Assembly (NCBI GenBank): GCA_038326165.1
Contig: JBBQJT010000012.1
Location: 11,070-75,069, forward strand
Direction: 5' to 3'
DNA from: JAEUUM01 sp038326165
GTDB taxonomy: Bacteria > Bacteroidota > Bacteroidia > Chitinophagales > Saprospiraceae
DNA length: 64,000 nucleotides
Under the pieces are notes generated by a model, which saw only the letters and a program-made list of their open reading frames with translations, was not told the DNA's origin and ran no database searches. Position numbers and translations under genes: made by a program. Shown piece by piece: positions 40,078 through 50,009 of this stretch. The number at the start of each line of letters is the position of its first letter. Position 1 is the stretch's first letter.

Positions 40078-43000
40078 CTAAATAGCAGGAATCTTTTTCT
40101 TATTTAAGATAACGACCTGAACACGCTCATTGTTGTTGCCGATCAAGAGGATCATTGCGTTGTGATCCTTTGTTTTTAGCAGTTGCACACTGCGGACATC
40201 CTGCCATGCAAAAAGACCAGAATTAACCACAGAGAGTGGTTTGAATCCACCCTTTCCATCACCCAACATCAGCATGCCATTGCCTGCATCTGCCCTTCCA
40301 GTTTCCACTTCAGATACCAACAGGTTGCCTGCCATGATCAAGTCAAGATTTCCATCACCATCGACATCGGTTGATTGAATGCCCATTATTGGGGCCATTT
40401 GTGCCTGCCAAGGCATGGCGTTCAAGGTAAATTTCCCTTTGCCATTGTTCATCAATATTCCGGATTGAAAATCAGTTACTCTGTAGTGGATGGATTGATC
40501 AAGTTTTTCTTTGCCATACACGTCAACCAGATTGGCTTTGGCGAATTCTACATAGTTCTTGAACTTATCAGATATCGAAGGCATCTGTTGAGAAGAACAT
40601 TGTCGTCCACGAATTGGAACAGTTTGCATCCCATCCAAAACATACCCCAGAACGATATCATAATTGCCATTTTGATCAAAATCATTGCCATAAATATCTA
40701 CAGGCTTGCCTTTGCTTGCGTGGTATTTGTAATTTTTACCCAATGCGCCCAGAGCAAAGTCCATTTTACCATCTTTGTTGAAATCACCCTCTTCGATGCT
40801 GAACCACCAATTATTGGATTCTGCAAAGCCCATTTCCTTGGTTTCATCAGCGAATTTGCCTGCCCTGTTGATTAAATAGGTAATTGGCATCCATTCCCCA
40901 ACTACCAATAAATCCAATGTTCCATCTTCATTTAGATCGTTAAAAACTGCATCTGTTACCATGCCCAACACTCCATTATTTGGCAATGTTTGAGCCGTTA
41001 TATCTGTAAATGTTCCTTTGTCGTTTTTGAAGAAATAAGATTGTGAAGGACGAGGATATTCACTTCCAACCTGACGGCCACAACGGAATATATCCAGATC
41101 ACCATCATTATCATAATCTCCAAACTTCACTTTACCCCCGGAAGAGGTCGTTTTTGGAGAATTGGTTTTTGTAAAATTCCCTTTTCCGTTGTTGAGATAG
41201 AGTCTGTCCTGGTACATATCGCCTGATGGACCAAATTCATATCCGCCGCTGACCACATATAAATCCAAATCGCCATCTTTGTCGATATCTGCAAAAGAGC
41301 TTCCTATGTCTTCATATTTCGCGTCCTTATCAAAGGCAGTTTGAGGTGACTTTGAGAAGGTATTATTGGTATTCTGTAGATAAATACATCCTCCTTGACC
41401 AGCTGCTCCACCGACAAAAAAGTCTTCAAGACCATCCTTGTTCAAATCGGCCTTGCTGATATGTGGACCCCAATGCGACATTTCATGAGGCAAGAGAATC
41501 TGGATTTTATAATCGTCAAATTTGTTTTCAGTGTGCTTGAAATCGACACCTGAAGCAAGTGTATGTTCTTTGAACAGATCGTATCGGACTGGCTGAGGAA
41601 TACAATTGTCTGTTCCTTTGGCATCTTCATATTTCAGCATCAGTACTTGATCAGCCTTGACATTATCTAAAATCTGACATTTACCATCAGGCCATTCTAC
41701 ACGAACTTTATCTGCTCTGCGTGAATTACCCAGACCAAAATGCATAAATGGTTCAACTGAAGAAATGAATCCTCTTGCCGTATTGAACTCACGCTTTTGT
41801 TTGATACCGTTGGCTTCAACAACAATTTTAGCACCAAATGCGTGCATCAATTTATTGGGTTCAAAGCCTATGCGCAGATAATGCGCTTTGCTACCCTTTT
41901 CTTTGGACATATTCTTATAAAAACCAGCTGGTTCATCCAAATTACTGATAACAAGATCCAAATCGCCGTCATTATCAAAGTCAGCATATGCAGAACCACT
42001 TGACATGGTAGAACGGTTTCCAATGCCAGATGTGCGTGACATTTCTTTGAATTTCAGATTGCTGTTGTTGACAAAGAACTGGTTTTCTATCTTCAAAGAA
42101 CCCAACTTTTTCATGTATTCGCCTGACATTTTTAGTCTTTTTGCTAGGCTTTCCTCTTCTTCCATTTTATGGCTAAAATCCTTCCAAGTATCTTTGAAGA
42201 ATACATTTTTGTAGTAGCCATTGGACACGAAAAGATCTTCTTCACCATCATTGTTGGCATCCATAAACAATGGTGCCCAACTCCATTCTGTGCGATCGAT
42301 GCCCGCTCCTTGTGACATCTCAGAGAAGGTCATGTTACCATTATTCATGTGCAACATATTGCGCATGTATTGAAGGTGATAACCCAATGCGTTCAATTTC
42401 CAAAAACGATCAATATTCATTCCTGACATATTGGCCTTTTCGTTGTAATTTCCCATTGCTGCCATTTCAGCAACAAAAATATCTTGAAACCCATCATGGT
42501 CCAAATCTGCAATATCAGAGCCCATACTGGAGCGGCTCATGTGCCTGAATCCACCATCCCAAACTTTATTGGTAAAAGTCCCATCTCCATTGTTAAAAAA
42601 CAAAGCATCCGGCTCGTCATGGTCTACCGCAACATAGAGGTCAGGCCAACCATCATTATTCAAATCAGCAGTTACAAAACTCAATATCCAACCAAAGAAT
42701 CCAAGTCCTATTTCTTTAGAAACTTCACTAAAAGTTCCGTTTCCGTTATTCTTGTAAACGTGCATTCCATGGTCAGCAGGTGGATTCAAAAAGTCACGGA
42801 GATTCAGTTCGAATTTTCTGGTTCTATCTGGATTGTGATTACCTACCACCAGGTCCAATAAACCATCTCGGTTGTAATCAAAAAAGCTTGCACAGACTGC
42901 AAAACCGTTATCATTGACACCATATTCTTTGGCTTTATCTGTAAATGTTCCGTCACCATTATTGATAAATAGTATGTTTTCACGGAACTTTGGATCCTCG

Positions 43001-43428
43001 TAAAATCCTCTGCAAACATACATATCCATAAAGCCATCATTGTTGACATCGGCAGTAGAAACACCAGCACACCAGCCATCAACTTCTATCCCAGCTTTTG
43101 CTGAAACATCTTCAAATTTCATGTTTCCTTTATTGATGTAAAGTTTATTTTTGACCAAATTACCGGTGAAAAATATGTCCTGCTTGCCATCGTTGTTGAA
43201 ATCAGCAACTGCCACTCCTCCACCATCAAATGCATTTACTTTGGCAAACATATATGGGTAAATAGACGTGTCAAGGTTATTTGAAAATGTAATGCCTGTT
43301 GTGGCACTGTTTAATTCTTCAAATTGAGGAACTTCCGCGTTGGCGTTGGCATCATTGGTGGCCTTTTTAGAACATGCTGGAAAGACTGCAAATATTGCGA
43401 TGAAGCAAAGAAAAATTAGTTGTTTCAT
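40078..43428 (-). CDS. Large VCBS/FG-GAP repeat lipoprotein with UnbV domain (copy B1)
   Basis: Predicted surface-exposed or periplasmic lipoprotein, function unknown. 1116 residues: lipoprotein signal MKQLIFLCFIAIFAVFPAC with Cys at 19; a first series of FG-GAP/VCBS repeats (about 35-520) with DFNNDGKQDIFF, DVNNDGFMDMYV and DFDNDGDLDLVI; an UnbV domain (about 540-610) with VRVEWPDGKCQ; then a second series of repeats (about 630-1060) with DLNKDGLEDFFV and DIDKDGDLDLYV, and the motif RGRQCSSQQMPSI. The double-propeller layout is shared with the gene 8 nt upstream, so the two are one transcript. Many aspartate-rich loops suggest calcium binding. No SusC/SusD genes are in the window, although such pairs often lie near them. 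Confidence 0.88.
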   Translation of the reverse strand: MKQLIFLCFIAIFAVFPACSKKATNDANANAEVPQFEELNSATTGITFSNNLDTSIYPYMFAKVNAFDGGGVAVADFNNDGKQDIFFTGNLVKNKLYINKGNMKFEDVSAKAGIEVDGWCAGVSTADVNNDGFMDMYVCRGFYEDPKFRENILFINNGDGTFTDKAKEYGVNDNGFAVCASFFDYNRDGLLDLVVGNHNPDRTRKFELNLRDFLNPPADHGMHVYKNNGNGTFSEVSKEIGLGFFGWILSFVTADLNNDGWPDLYVAVDHDEPDALFFNNGDGTFTNKVWDGGFRHMSRSSMGSDIADLDHDGFQDIFVAEMAAMGNYNEKANMSGMNIDRFWKLNALGYHLQYMRNMLHMNNGNMTFSEMSQGAGIDRTEWSWAPLFMDANNDGEEDLFVSNGYYKNVFFKDTWKDFSHKMEEEESLAKRLKMSGEYMKKLGSLKIENQFFVNNSNLKFKEMSRTSGIGNRSTMSSGSAYADFDNDGDLDLVISNLDEPAGFYKNMSKEKGSKAHYLRIGFEPNKLMHAFGAKIVVEANGIKQKREFNTARGFISSVEPFMHFGLGNSRRADKVRVEWPDGKCQILDNVKADQVLMLKYEDAKGTDNCIPQPVRYDLFKEHTLASGVDFKHTENKFDDYKIQILLPHEMSHWGPHISKADLNKDGLEDFFVGGAAGQGGCIYLQNTNNTFSKSPQTAFDKDAKYEDIGSSFADIDKDGDLDLYVVSGGYEFGPSGDMYQDRLYLNNGKGNFTKTNSPKTTSSGGKVKFGDYDNDGDLDIFRCGRQVGSEYPRPSQSYFFKNDKGTFTDITAQTLPNNGVLGMVTDAVFNDLNEDGTLDLLVVGEWMPITYLINRAGKFADETKEMGFAESNNWWFSIEEGDFNKDGKMDFALGALGKNYKYHASKGKPVDIYGNDFDQNGNYDIVLGYVLDGMQTVPIRGRQCSSQQMPSISDKFKNYVEFAKANLVDVYGKEKLDQSIHYRVTDFQSGILMNNGKGKFTLNAMPWQAQMAPIMGIQSTDVDGDGNLDLIMAGNLLVSEVETGRADAGNGMLMLGDGKGGFKPLSVVNSGLFAWQDVRSVQLLKTKDHNAMILLIGNNNERVQVVILNKKKIPAI

Positions 43429-43436
43429 ATTAGGTT

Positions 43437-46400
43437 TTATTGGATATTGTTCTTTGAAGTATTAAGTTTTACTGTGATCACATGATCGTTATTGTTGCCA
43501 AAAATCAAACTTGAAAGTCCAGATTTGGTTTTTAAAATTGCGGAAGACTTGGTATTAAATGGGACATAAAGTCCAGATTTATAGGTAGAAATTGAATTGA
43601 AATTGCCTTTGCCATCACCTAGCATTATCAAGCCAACTCCACCATCATACCGCTGAGTTTCGACTTCTGTATCGTAATTGTTTCCAGCAAGTATCAGATC
43701 CATTTTACCATCAGAATTTACATCTGAAATTAAAATTGAGTTGACAGGTGACTTTTGGGCAGAAACATCTAGGTCTTTTTTTACATACTTGCCATTTTCA
43801 TTGATAAAAATGCAGGAATGAAAATCATTGACGGACAATTCTAATGCTTTTTTTAGTTGATCATCACCTACAATATCCCCCAAGCTCGCGTTGGCGAAGT
43901 CTTTGAAGGATTTGAATTTATCTTGTATAAACGGCATTTGTTGCGAAGAACACTGCTTTCCGCGTGAAGGCACCAATTTGCCTTTGTACGTTTTAGTAAG
44001 CACAATGTCATTGGTTCCATTTCCATCGAAATCGGCAGAATAAACCATGAAAGGTTTCTCATTCGTGGCTTTAAACTTTGTGTTCATACCTACATTGCCG
44101 GCAATGATATCAAGATCACCGTCCTGATCGACATCCGTTTCGGCCAAACTGTAATACCAGCCCTTATATTGATCTGTACCTTTTTCTTTGGAGACATCTA
44201 CCAATGAGTTACCCTTATTTTCATAAAATTTAACGCTCATCCACTCTCCGGCAATCACCAAATCCGGTTTGCCATCTTTGTTAAAATCTGTCCACAATGT
44301 AGCAGTAACAATTCCGGCAGTTGCTAATTCTTTGTTCCAATTTGCAGTGACGTTGGTAAATTTTCCTTTGTCATTGCGTAAAATCATTGATTGATCAGGA
44401 TATGGATATTTACCAGGCACAGCCCTTCCTCCTACAAAAAGATCCAAATCTCCATCATTATCGATATCGGAGGCTGCGATACATGATCCTGAGCTGTATT
44501 CTGAGCTCAATGCATTAGTGGATTTTGTGAAATTTCCTTTACCGTCATTCAGATACAAGCGATCTTGCATCAGACGCGGAAAAGCCTCCATCTCACCTCC
44601 GCCTCCACTTACCACATACAGATCCAAGTCTTTGTCACCATCGGCATCAAAAAATAATCCGGCAATATCCTCAGCGTTTTTATCAACTTCCCATGGCTGC
44701 GATGGTCCTTTTTTGAATTTTCCAACATTATCTTGCAAATAAAGCACGCTAGATTGTCTAGATGCTCCACCAATATAGATGTCCTCATTGCCATCCCCAT
44801 TCACATCTCCTTTGACCAATGCCGGACCAATTCGAGACTGACTATGTGGCAAAAGTACTTCTTTACCAAAGTCATTGAATTGATTTTCACGATGAAAAAA
44901 GTCGAGTCCATTGGCCTTCGAATCTGACCACTGAACCAAATTTAAAGGCTCCGAAAGCAATGGTATTGTCTGTTGGGCGGCATCAGAATATTTCACGACC
45001 AAACGTTGATCAGCTTTGACATGATTGATCACCTGCGATTTACCATCCGGCCAAACGACCAATAAAAGTTCTACTTCATTATTTTTGCCCAAACCGAAAT
45101 GCAGATTGCGATCCATAGATGATTCGTAACCTCTGGTTGCTACCAACTCTTGGAACTGGATTTCGCTGCCTGTTTTAAGATATACCTTAACATTTTCAGC
45201 ATGCTTTGGATGTTCGGGAATGACTGTCAAATAGTGATTTCCCGAAATTTTGGAAGCTTGATTCTCATAAAGAAAAGCCTCATCGTTGATATTATTGACA
45301 ACCAAATCCAGGTCGCCATCATTGTCCAAATCAGCATAAGCCGCTCCATTCGAAAATGTAGCTTCACCCATACCCCACTCCTCAGCTTTATCCTCAAAAT
45401 GCAAAGCTCCATCGTTCTTACCCACAAAATTTGCGAGTTTAAAAGAAGGGATACTTTCATAGATTTCTTTTCTCAGTTCTTTTGGAATGGTTCCGTTGTT
45501 TTTTCTTCGGTATTCCTCCAATCTGGCCCTAAAATCATTATCGCGGTGATACCTGACATATCCGTTGGAAATGAAATAATCCTTATATCCATCATTGTCT
45601 AAATCAGCAAATAAAGCCGACCAACTCCATTCACTTTTGGCAACACCCGCCAGATTGGCAATATTGCTGTAAGTGCCATTGCCATTGTTCAGCTGCAAAG
45701 AATTGAACATATATTGGTACTGGTAACCCAGCGTATCTATAAGCCCCCAAAACTCTGGGACATTCATACCCGCCATCAGGGTTTTACCCATAAAATGGTC
45801 GTCAGTAGCCATGTCAACCACGCCTATTTCAGGTTGGCCATCGTTGTTGATATCATTGACATCGACACCCATTGCAAAATAGGAGATTTGGTTGGTTAGC
45901 GTTTTTGTTTGATCCGTGAATGTTCCGTTTTTGTTGTTGATGTACATGAAATCAGGAACTGAGTAATCATTGGCCACATAGATATCCGTCCAGCCATCGC
46001 CGTTGAGATCAGCGGTGACAAGACCCAATCCAAATCCATATTTCAATACACCTGCTTCCTTAGTTATGTCAACAAACTTATTGTTGTCGTTGCGGAATAA
46101 CTTTCCACTGGCAAAACGAAGTTTTTGCTCATCACGTAGTTCTTCAAAAACTATCCTTCGTTGTATTCGGTTGTAAATACTTTCGTTTAGTACGTAACAA
46201 TCTAAATCACCGTCCTTGTCAAAATCAAAAAAAGAAGCCTGAGTACTCAAATTTGAATCATCGAGTCCAAATTCACGGGCTTTTTCTGTAAAAGTTCCGT
46301 TACCATTATTTATCCAAAGCTGATTTTCTCTGCTTTCAGAATCATAGACATTCATATCGCCTGCCTGACAAACATAAATATCCAAATTACCGTCACCATT

Positions 46401-46781
46401 TACGTCAGCCATGGTAGTTCCTGAAGACCAACCTTTTTTCTTTAAACCAGAAACTGAGGTAACATCTTTGAATTTCATGCCGCCTTCATTGATGAAAAGC
46501 TTATTCTCTCCTTGATTGGACGTTAAGAAAACATCTGGCTTTCCGTCTTTGTTAACATCACCGACACTTACTCCTGCGCCGCCAAAAAAATATTCATAGA
46601 TCAAGATATTCTCCTTTCCTTCGGGATCTTCCTTCAGCTCATTGATGAAGTTCAACCCACTTGTTTTCCCTGGGATCCTTTTGAACAGAGCTTCGCTAGA
46701 ATCTTGTGTGCCCTTCTTACCTGATTGGCATGAAAAGCTTGCGCTAACAACAAGCCCAATTAAGAATATAATACGATTCAT
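43437..46781 (-). CDS. Large VCBS/FG-GAP repeat lipoprotein with UnbV domain (copy B2)
   Basis: First gene of the minus-strand pair, 1114 residues. Lipoprotein signal MNRIIFLIGLVVSASFSC with Cys at 18. Domain order equals copy B1: VCBS/FG-GAP repeats (about 45-520, for example DVNKDGKPDVFL, DVNGDGNLDIYV, DLDNDGDLDLVV), UnbV domain (about 535-605, LLVVWPDGKSQ), second repeat series (about 630-1060, for example DVNGDGNEDIYI), and RGKQCSSQQMPFI. The two genes look like an old tandem duplication: conserved order, clearly diverged sequence. No consensus promoter was found in the 170 nt between this gene and the tRNA. The tRNA promoter points the other way. Ligand unknown. Confidence 0.88.
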   Translation of the reverse strand: MNRIIFLIGLVVSASFSCQSGKKGTQDSSEALFKRIPGKTSGLNFINELKEDPEGKENILIYEYFFGGAGVSVGDVNKDGKPDVFLTSNQGENKLFINEGGMKFKDVTSVSGLKKKGWSSGTTMADVNGDGNLDIYVCQAGDMNVYDSESRENQLWINNGNGTFTEKAREFGLDDSNLSTQASFFDFDKDGDLDCYVLNESIYNRIQRRIVFEELRDEQKLRFASGKLFRNDNNKFVDITKEAGVLKYGFGLGLVTADLNGDGWTDIYVANDYSVPDFMYINNKNGTFTDQTKTLTNQISYFAMGVDVNDINNDGQPEIGVVDMATDDHFMGKTLMAGMNVPEFWGLIDTLGYQYQYMFNSLQLNNGNGTYSNIANLAGVAKSEWSWSALFADLDNDGYKDYFISNGYVRYHRDNDFRARLEEYRRKNNGTIPKELRKEIYESIPSFKLANFVGKNDGALHFEDKAEEWGMGEATFSNGAAYADLDNDGDLDLVVNNINDEAFLYENQASKISGNHYLTVIPEHPKHAENVKVYLKTGSEIQFQELVATRGYESSMDRNLHFGLGKNNEVELLLVVWPDGKSQVINHVKADQRLVVKYSDAAQQTIPLLSEPLNLVQWSDSKANGLDFFHRENQFNDFGKEVLLPHSQSRIGPALVKGDVNGDGNEDIYIGGASRQSSVLYLQDNVGKFKKGPSQPWEVDKNAEDIAGLFFDADGDKDLDLYVVSGGGGEMEAFPRLMQDRLYLNDGKGNFTKSTNALSSEYSSGSCIAASDIDNDGDLDLFVGGRAVPGKYPYPDQSMILRNDKGKFTNVTANWNKELATAGIVTATLWTDFNKDGKPDLVIAGEWMSVKFYENKGNSLVDVSKEKGTDQYKGWYYSLAETDVDQDGDLDIIAGNVGMNTKFKATNEKPFMVYSADFDGNGTNDIVLTKTYKGKLVPSRGKQCSSQQMPFIQDKFKSFKDFANASLGDIVGDDQLKKALELSVNDFHSCIFINENGKYVKKDLDVSAQKSPVNSILISDVNSDGKMDLILAGNNYDTEVETQRYDGGVGLIMLGDGKGNFNSISTYKSGLYVPFNTKSSAILKTKSGLSSLIFGNNNDHVITVKLNTSKNNIQ

Positions 46782-46910
46782 AGGAATAATTTCACAAGTG
46801 ATACATACGCAATATTTATTCCAATGTTGTTAAAGGCACACTTAATATCTTGTTAATGAGGAAGATTAGATCGATTTACTCGCGATGAAACCAAAAATAA
46901 TTTGGAAAGC

Positions 46911-46942
46911 TTTGTTGTTTTGTCAAATATATCATACCTTTG
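46911..46942 (+). promoter_or_regulatory. Promoter of the initiator tRNA gene
   Basis: TTTG (46911-46914), 20 nt, TACCTTTG (46935-46942), a full Bacteroidota consensus. The tRNA begins 11 nt after the -7 box. Confidence 0.78.
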
Positions 46943-46952
46943 CGTCCCACAT

Positions 46953-47025
<73 letters not shown>

Positions 47026-47030
47026 CAACA

Positions 47031-47067
47031 AGGCTGGTTTCTAAAAATAGAAATCAGCTTTTTTTTT
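47031..47067 (+). terminator. Terminator of the initiator tRNA gene
   Basis: Arms GCTGGTTTCT / AGAAATCAGC (one G-U pair) around a 6-nt loop, followed by nine T. It lies 6 nt after the tRNA. Confidence 0.85.
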
Positions 47068-47074
47068 GAATTTT

Positions 47075-48292
47075 ATGCTAAAAGGAAAGTACATATTCGT
47101 CACTATTTTGCTGCTATTGAGCGGATTGCTTCGAAGTCAAAGCTTCAAGGTGATAGGTTATTTGGCTGTGTATAATTTTGAATATGCTGAGCAACTTGAA
47201 TGGAAAAAGCTCACTCATGTGAATATTGCTTTTGCCAATCCTGACGCCCAAGGATTCCTCAAAACCCAAGGTTATCCCATCGATAATGTGGTCAATCAAG
47301 CGCACAGTAATGGTGTGGAAGTTTTCATTTCACTTGCAGGTGGTGCTTTGTACCCTGAATGGAAATCGGCATGGAAAAAATACATGTCACCCTCGTATAG
47401 GTCTGAATTTATTCATAAAATAATGGATTACGTCAGGAAATATGAACTCCAAGGAGTAGATGTAGATCTTGAATGGAACGATGTTGACAATTTATACAGT
47501 CCTTTCGTAATAGAACTAGCTGATTCATTGCACACATCTGGAAGAAAAATAACAGCAGCCTTGCCAGGAAAATACCGGTACCCCTTGATTTCGGACGAAG
47601 CTTTGAATGTTTATGATTGGATCAATCTAATGGCCTACGATTTTACTGGACCTTGGAACCCAAACTTGCCCGGTCAACATTCATCCTTTGGTTTTGCAAA
47701 GAGCTGTATTACCTATTGGACCGTAAACCAATACTTACCAAAGGAGAAGACAGTTCTTGGACTGCCAGCCTATGGTTATGATTTCAATAACCCAAGTGAT
47801 GTCTTTGCGTTTTACTACAAATCAATGATCGAAAAAGATCCAGGCTACGCACTTTTGGACCAAGTTGGCCTAAGATACTATAATGGCTTGCCCACTATCA
47901 TTGAAAAAACGCAGTATGCATTAAGCACTACGAGTGGTGTTATGATCTGGGAATTGAGTCAAGATGCCTTGGCTGATTTGAAAGAATATTCAATCTTAAA
48001 TGCTGTCAACAGCGTTGTAAAGCCAACTGCCTCCAGAGATTTCAACTCAAGAGTTGATTTTGTAATCTTTCCAAATCCTACGTCGCATGACATCTATGTA
48101 GATTATCCAGGCCAAGCACAATCTATCACCGTACAAATTCTTACCCAAGGCGGACAATTGCTACTAACAAAAGATCAAAACTCAGCCGATGGACCAATCA
48201 GAATCGAAACGTCAGGCCTTGCATCCGGAGTGTATTTGTGCCAAGTCATTGCTGGCAAAACTTCTGCTTTAAAAATGTTTGTAAAAGAGTAA
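47075..48292 (+). CDS. GH18 family glycoside hydrolase with T9SS sorting domain
   Basis: Predicted chitinase-like enzyme or chitin/GlcNAc-polymer-binding protein, secreted by T9SS. From the ATG at 47075 it has 405 residues: signal peptide 1-22 (ends LLRSQ), a TIM-barrel GH18 domain (about 24-300) and a type A sorting domain (about 325-405, FPNPTSHDIYVDYPG through KMFVKE). The catalytic signature is GVDVDLEW (D129, D131, catalytic E133), so it is probably active. INLMAYDFTGPW is the usual later strand motif. An upstream TTG at 47066 falls in the T-run of the tRNA terminator and is not a likely start. No promoter was recognised. Chitinase is the most probable activity, but endo-beta-N-acetylglucosaminidase members share the same motif. 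Confidence 0.88.
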   Translation: MLKGKYIFVTILLLLSGLLRSQSFKVIGYLAVYNFEYAEQLEWKKLTHVNIAFANPDAQGFLKTQGYPIDNVVNQAHSNGVEVFISLAGGALYPEWKSAWKKYMSPSYRSEFIHKIMDYVRKYELQGVDVDLEWNDVDNLYSPFVIELADSLHTSGRKITAALPGKYRYPLISDEALNVYDWINLMAYDFTGPWNPNLPGQHSSFGFAKSCITYWTVNQYLPKEKTVLGLPAYGYDFNNPSDVFAFYYKSMIEKDPGYALLDQVGLRYYNGLPTIIEKTQYALSTTSGVMIWELSQDALADLKEYSILNAVNSVVKPTASRDFNSRVDFVIFPNPTSHDIYVDYPGQAQSITVQILTQGGQLLLTKDQNSADGPIRIETSGLASGVYLCQVIAGKTSALKMFVKE

Positions 48293-48416
48293 TCCAAATC
48301 GTCCCCTTACATTTATTCATTTTCAGTTTTTTGAAAATAAAATCTAAAAATTTAAAAATCTGTGTGGAATTCTTCATCCCTTTGCGTCTTGGTATAGAAT
48401 TAATGATGAAAGAGAT

Positions 48417-49973
48417 ATGTTGGTGAAGACGTTTTCAAGTGCAGTTCATGGGGTAGATGCACAGACAATTACGGTAGAAGTGAACTCAGGAGGCATCGTT
48501 GCAGCTGGAAAAAATGGTTATTTTCTTGTTGGATTGCCAGACAATGCAGTCAAAGAAAGCAATCACCGCATCGAAGCGGCAGTAAAAAATATGGGCTTTA
48601 CATTTCCAAGATTAAAAATTGTGGTCAATCTGGCTCCAGCCGATATTCGAAAAGAAGGAAGTGCTTATGATTTACCAATTGCAATAGGAATCTTGGCCAG
48701 CACCAAACAAATGGATCCTAGTATTTTGGATCATTTTATCATGTTGGGTGAACTCGCCTTAGATGGACAAATTCGTCCCGTCAAGGGTGCTTTACCGATA
48801 GCCATTCAAGCTAGGAAGGATGGATATAAAGGAGTGATTTTACCCAAACAAAATGCGCGTGAAGCGGCCATTGTCAAAGACCTTGAAGTCTATGGCGTAG
48901 ATAATATTCGCCAAGCAGTTGATTTTCTAGAAGGTCGCCTGCTGCTTGAACCAACTCAAGTTGACACCAGAGCAGAATTTGCCGATCAGCAGGATCAATA
49001 CCTTGAGAACTTCAGTGACGTGAAAGGTCAAGAAAACATCAAACGCGCTCTAGAAATTGCCGCTGCGGGTGGTCATAATGCAATTTTAATAGGCCCACCT
49101 GGCGCTGGTAAGACCATGCTCGCCAAAAGATTACCTACTATTTTACCACCACTCAACTTGCATGAAGCCTTAGAAACAACCAAGATTCATTCCGTGGCGG
49201 GCATACTTCCTATCAATACTGCACTAATACCAACTCGACCATTTCGTTCACCACACCATACCATCAGTGACGTGGCTATGGTAGGTGGAGGCTCAAATCC
49301 ACTTCCAGGAGAAATATCACTGTCGCACAATGGTGTGCTATTTTTAGATGAGTTGCCAGAGTTCAAGCGAACCGTATTGGAAGTTATGCGCCAACCTATG
49401 GAAGATCGAAAAGTTACAATATCGCGCGCCAAGTCAACTGTGGATTATCCAGCCAGTTTTATGCTGATAGCTTCCATGAACCCTTGTCCTTGCGGATTCT
49501 ATAATCATCCTGAGAAGGATTGTGTTTGTGCACCAGGTGTCGTAAAAAAATACATCAGCAAAATATCTGGACCGCTTTTAGACAGAATTGATTTGCATGT
49601 TGAAGTCACCCCAGTGGGTTATGACGAATTGAGTAATTACGACAAACCAAGTGAGACAAGTGATGACATCCGAACAAGAGTAATCAAAGCAAGAGAAATT
49701 CAACTAAAGAGGTTTGATTCTTTTTCTAATATTTACAGCAATGCACAAATGCCAAGCCAAATGGTTAGGGATGTTTGCTCGATTAATCAGGCTGGTGCCA
49801 CCTTGTTAAAAACTGCCATGAACCGACTTCAGCTTTCAGCTCGAGCATACGATAGAATCTTAAAAGTTGCTAGAACTTCAGCCGATTTATCTGATTCTGC
49901 TGACATTAAAATCGAACATTTGGCAGAAGCAATTCAATACCGCAGTCTTGACAGAGAAGGTTGGGCAGGTTGA
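48417..49973 (+). CDS. comM: YifB/ComM family Mg chelatase-like AAA+ ATPase
   Basis: Cytoplasmic AAA+ ATPase; ComM homologues act as a branch-migration helicase in natural transformation, and YifB-like members are widespread. 518 residues: N-terminal ChlI-like domain (about 20-140) starting MLVKTFSSAVHGVDAQTITVEV, AAA+ core with Walker A GPPGAGKTM (about 221-229) and Walker B LFLDELPEF, a Cys cluster (CPCGFYNHPEKDCVC), and a C-terminal Mg-chelatase domain with ARAYDRILKVARTSADL. Length is normal. The ATG at 48417 matches the family start. It stands alone, 124 nt behind the GH18 gene. Whether this organism is naturally competent cannot be told from the window. Confidence 0.94.
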   Translation: MLVKTFSSAVHGVDAQTITVEVNSGGIVAAGKNGYFLVGLPDNAVKESNHRIEAAVKNMGFTFPRLKIVVNLAPADIRKEGSAYDLPIAIGILASTKQMDPSILDHFIMLGELALDGQIRPVKGALPIAIQARKDGYKGVILPKQNAREAAIVKDLEVYGVDNIRQAVDFLEGRLLLEPTQVDTRAEFADQQDQYLENFSDVKGQENIKRALEIAAAGGHNAILIGPPGAGKTMLAKRLPTILPPLNLHEALETTKIHSVAGILPINTALIPTRPFRSPHHTISDVAMVGGGSNPLPGEISLSHNGVLFLDELPEFKRTVLEVMRQPMEDRKVTISRAKSTVDYPASFMLIASMNPCPCGFYNHPEKDCVCAPGVVKKYISKISGPLLDRIDLHVEVTPVGYDELSNYDKPSETSDDIRTRVIKAREIQLKRFDSFSNIYSNAQMPSQMVRDVCSINQAGATLLKTAMNRLQLSARAYDRILKVARTSADLSDSADIKIEHLAEAIQYRSLDREGWAG

Positions 49974-49991
49974 TTGTTAGCCGTATGTTTG
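49961..49991 (+). promoter_or_regulatory. Promoter of the exonuclease III gene
   Basis: TTG (49961-49963), 20 nt, TATGTTTG (49984-49991), a good consensus. It overlaps the last codons of comM. The predicted leader is about 12 nt. Confidence 0.6.
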
Positions 49992-50009
49992 TAAAGTCAA
50001 AACACAATT

